Part shown: piece after piece, positions 62,809-64,000 of the stretch
Numbering within the stretch: position 1 is the first letter of the stretch
Layout: each line of letters begins with the position of its first letter
NCBI RefSeq assembly: GCF_009856295.1
Contig: NZ_WMEU01000003.1
Coordinates: 372,001 to 436,000, forward strand
Length of the DNA stretch: 64,000 nt
Direction: 5' to 3'
Source: Pontibacillus yanchengensis
GTDB lineage: Bacteria > Bacillota > Bacilli > Bacillales > BH030062
Translations under genes and position numbers: made by a program
The notes under the pieces: generated by a model
The model's input: only the letters and a program-made list of their open reading frames with translations
Databases searched by the model: none
Told to the model about the DNA's origin: nothing

Positions 62809-64000
62809 ATGTTTTCAACCGATCAGCGTAAGGATATTTATCATAGATTAACCGAAGAAAAGCTCGATGTACTTGTTATAGGTGGTGGCATCACTGGAGC
62901 TGGTGTTGCACTTGATGCTACGACGAGAGGGCTGTCGACATGTGTGGTAGAAATGCAAGATTTCGCAGCTGGGACGTCTAGCCGTTCTACCAAACTTGTG
63001 CATGGTGGCTTACGATACTTAAAACAATTTGAAGTGAAAATGGTAGCTGAAGTGGGGCGCGAACGGGCGATTGTTTATGAGAATGGTCCCCATGTGACGA
63101 CTCCTGAATGGATGCTCCTCCCATTTTATAGAGGAGGGACATTTGGTCCGTTTTCCACTAGTCTAGGGTTACGAGTGTATGATTATTTAGCAGGTGTGAA
63201 AAAGAGTGAACGACGGACGATGCTATCACCAAAAGAGACACTTGAAAAGGAACCCCTACTGAATAAAGAAAAATTACGTGGTGGCGGCTATTACGTGGAA
63301 TATCGTACCGATGATGCTCGTTTAACACTAGAAGTGATGAAAAAAGCAGTACAAAAGGGAGCAATTGCTCTGAACTACTCGAAGGTAATTCAATTTTTAT
63401 ATGAGGAAGAGAAGGTTATTGGGGCAGTTGTAGAGGATCAGCTTACGAAAGAACGATATAAAATCTTTGCTAACAAAGTTGTCAATGCAGGCGGCCCATG
63501 GGTAGATGAAGTTCGTGAAAAAGATGGGTCCAAACAAGGTAAAACGCTACATTTGACGAAAGGGATTCATCTTGTTTTTGACCATCAAACCTTCCCTTTG
63601 CAACAGGCTATTTATTTTGATGCTCAAGACGGGCGAATGATTTTCGCGATTCCTCGAGATGGAAAAACGTATGTAGGAACGACCGATACGGTGTATGAAG
63701 GTGACATAGCCCACCCAACAATGACGGTCGATGATCGAGACTATATTCTCCAGGCCATTGACTATATGTTTCCTACCTTATCGATTACAGCTCATGACGT
63801 GGAATCTAGTTGGGCTGGTTTGCGACCATTAATTCATGAGGAAGGGAAGGATCCATCCGAAATCTCGCGTAAGGATGAAATCTTCGTTTCGGATTCTGGC
63901 TTAATTTCCATAGCAGGTGGTAAGTTAACAGGCTATCGAAAAATGGCTGAGAATGTCATCGACTTAGTAACACAGCAATTGAGTGAAGAACAGCATACAA
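62809..64000 (+). CDS. glpD: Glycerol-3-phosphate dehydrogenase GlpD, 3' end outside window
   Basis: GlpD is the FAD-dependent membrane-bound enzyme that oxidises glycerol-3-phosphate to dihydroxyacetone phosphate. At least 397 residues are visible and the frame is open to the window end. It has the FAD-binding [17 protein letters not shown] (about 24-40), [15 protein letters not shown] (about 60-74), and later [14 protein letters not shown] and [18 protein letters not shown] lies before ATG 62809. The full family length is about 550, so about 150 residues are missing. Confidence 0.96.
   Translation, partial: MFSTDQRKDIYHRLTEEKLDVLVIGGGITGAGVALDATTRGLSTCVVEMQDFAAGTSSRSTKLVHGGLRYLKQFEVKMVAEVGRERAIVYENGPHVTTPEWMLLPFYRGGTFGPFSTSLGLRVYDYLAGVKKSERRTMLSPKETLEKEPLLNKEKLRGGGYYVEYRTDDARLTLEVMKKAVQKGAIALNYSKVIQFLYEEEKVIGAVVEDQLTKERYKIFANKVVNAGGPWVDEVREKDGSKQGKTLHLTKGIHLVFDHQTFPLQQAIYFDAQDGRMIFAIPRDGKTYVGTTDTVYEGDIAHPTMTVDDRDYILQAIDYMFPTLSITAHDVESSWAGLRPLIHEEGKDPSEISRKDEIFVSDSGLISIAGGKLTGYRKMAENVIDLVTQQLSEEQHT

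Overview
The window is chromosomal DNA of a low-GC, Gram-positive, Bacillus-like bacterium. Gene content and order match the Bacillaceae: cccB-ftsE-ftsX-M23 hydrolase, prsA, ctpB, minJ, prfC, uvrB-uvrA, yojF-bshB2, yvlBCD, hprK-lgt-yvoD-ppaX-yvoF and glpD. Strong GGAGG-type ribosome sites, lipoprotein signals of the LxAC type and the bacillithiol gene bshB2 agree with this. I suspect a halotolerant genus but the sequence does not prove it.

Layout. 1-3851: tail of a c-type cytochrome lipoprotein gene, then ftsE-ftsX and a FtsEX-linked coiled-coil/M23 peptidoglycan hydrolase. 3856-23087: a complete Tn7-like transposon of about 19.2 kb, bounded by TGT...ACA ends and a 5-bp duplication (ATTTT), inserted next to the stop codon of the M23 gene. 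It has tnsA-tnsB-tnsC-tnsD/tniQ at one end, then an AT-rich cargo: a soluble protein/4-TM protein pair, lipoprotein and membrane hypotheticals, a tyrosine recombinase, a degenerate M29 aminopeptidase, a duplicated small membrane-protein cassette, a methyltransferase stump and a large RloC/PrrC-like ABC ATPase. The cargo genes are punctuated by eight copies of a roughly 65-80 bp repeat that combines a conserved arm with a terminator-like hairpin. 23125-30050: host DNA resumes with the displaced terminator, a small membrane protein/Xre pair, an HtrA protease, PrsA foldase, CtpB protease and MinJ.

30294-39753: accessory host genes, including two microproteins, a LacI regulator, a 1064-residue membrane-anchored glycosidase-like protein and an immune-inhibitor-A metalloprotease. 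40244-45487: a three-gene phosphorelay/c-di-GMP module (HPt-REC-GGDEF-REC; single REC; hybrid PAS/GAF histidine kinase). 45660-64000: housekeeping genes (prfC, uvrBA, methyltransferase, yojF-bshB2, dsdA, yvlBCD, hprK-lgt-yvoD-ppaX-yvoF, start of glpD). The host part carries at least three families of non-coding repeats.

How it fits together: the transposon is likely mobilised by TnsABC and steered by the TniQ/TnsD protein to the 3' end of the cell-wall hydrolase gene, which it leaves intact. Its cargo looks like a defence/accessory island, with candidate defence units at both ends and a recombinase plus repeats in the middle. The most notable points are the precise element boundaries and target, the repeat-punctuated cassette-like cargo, the RloC-like ATPase, the possible two-gene membrane system, and an M29 peptidase that seems to have lost metal ligands.
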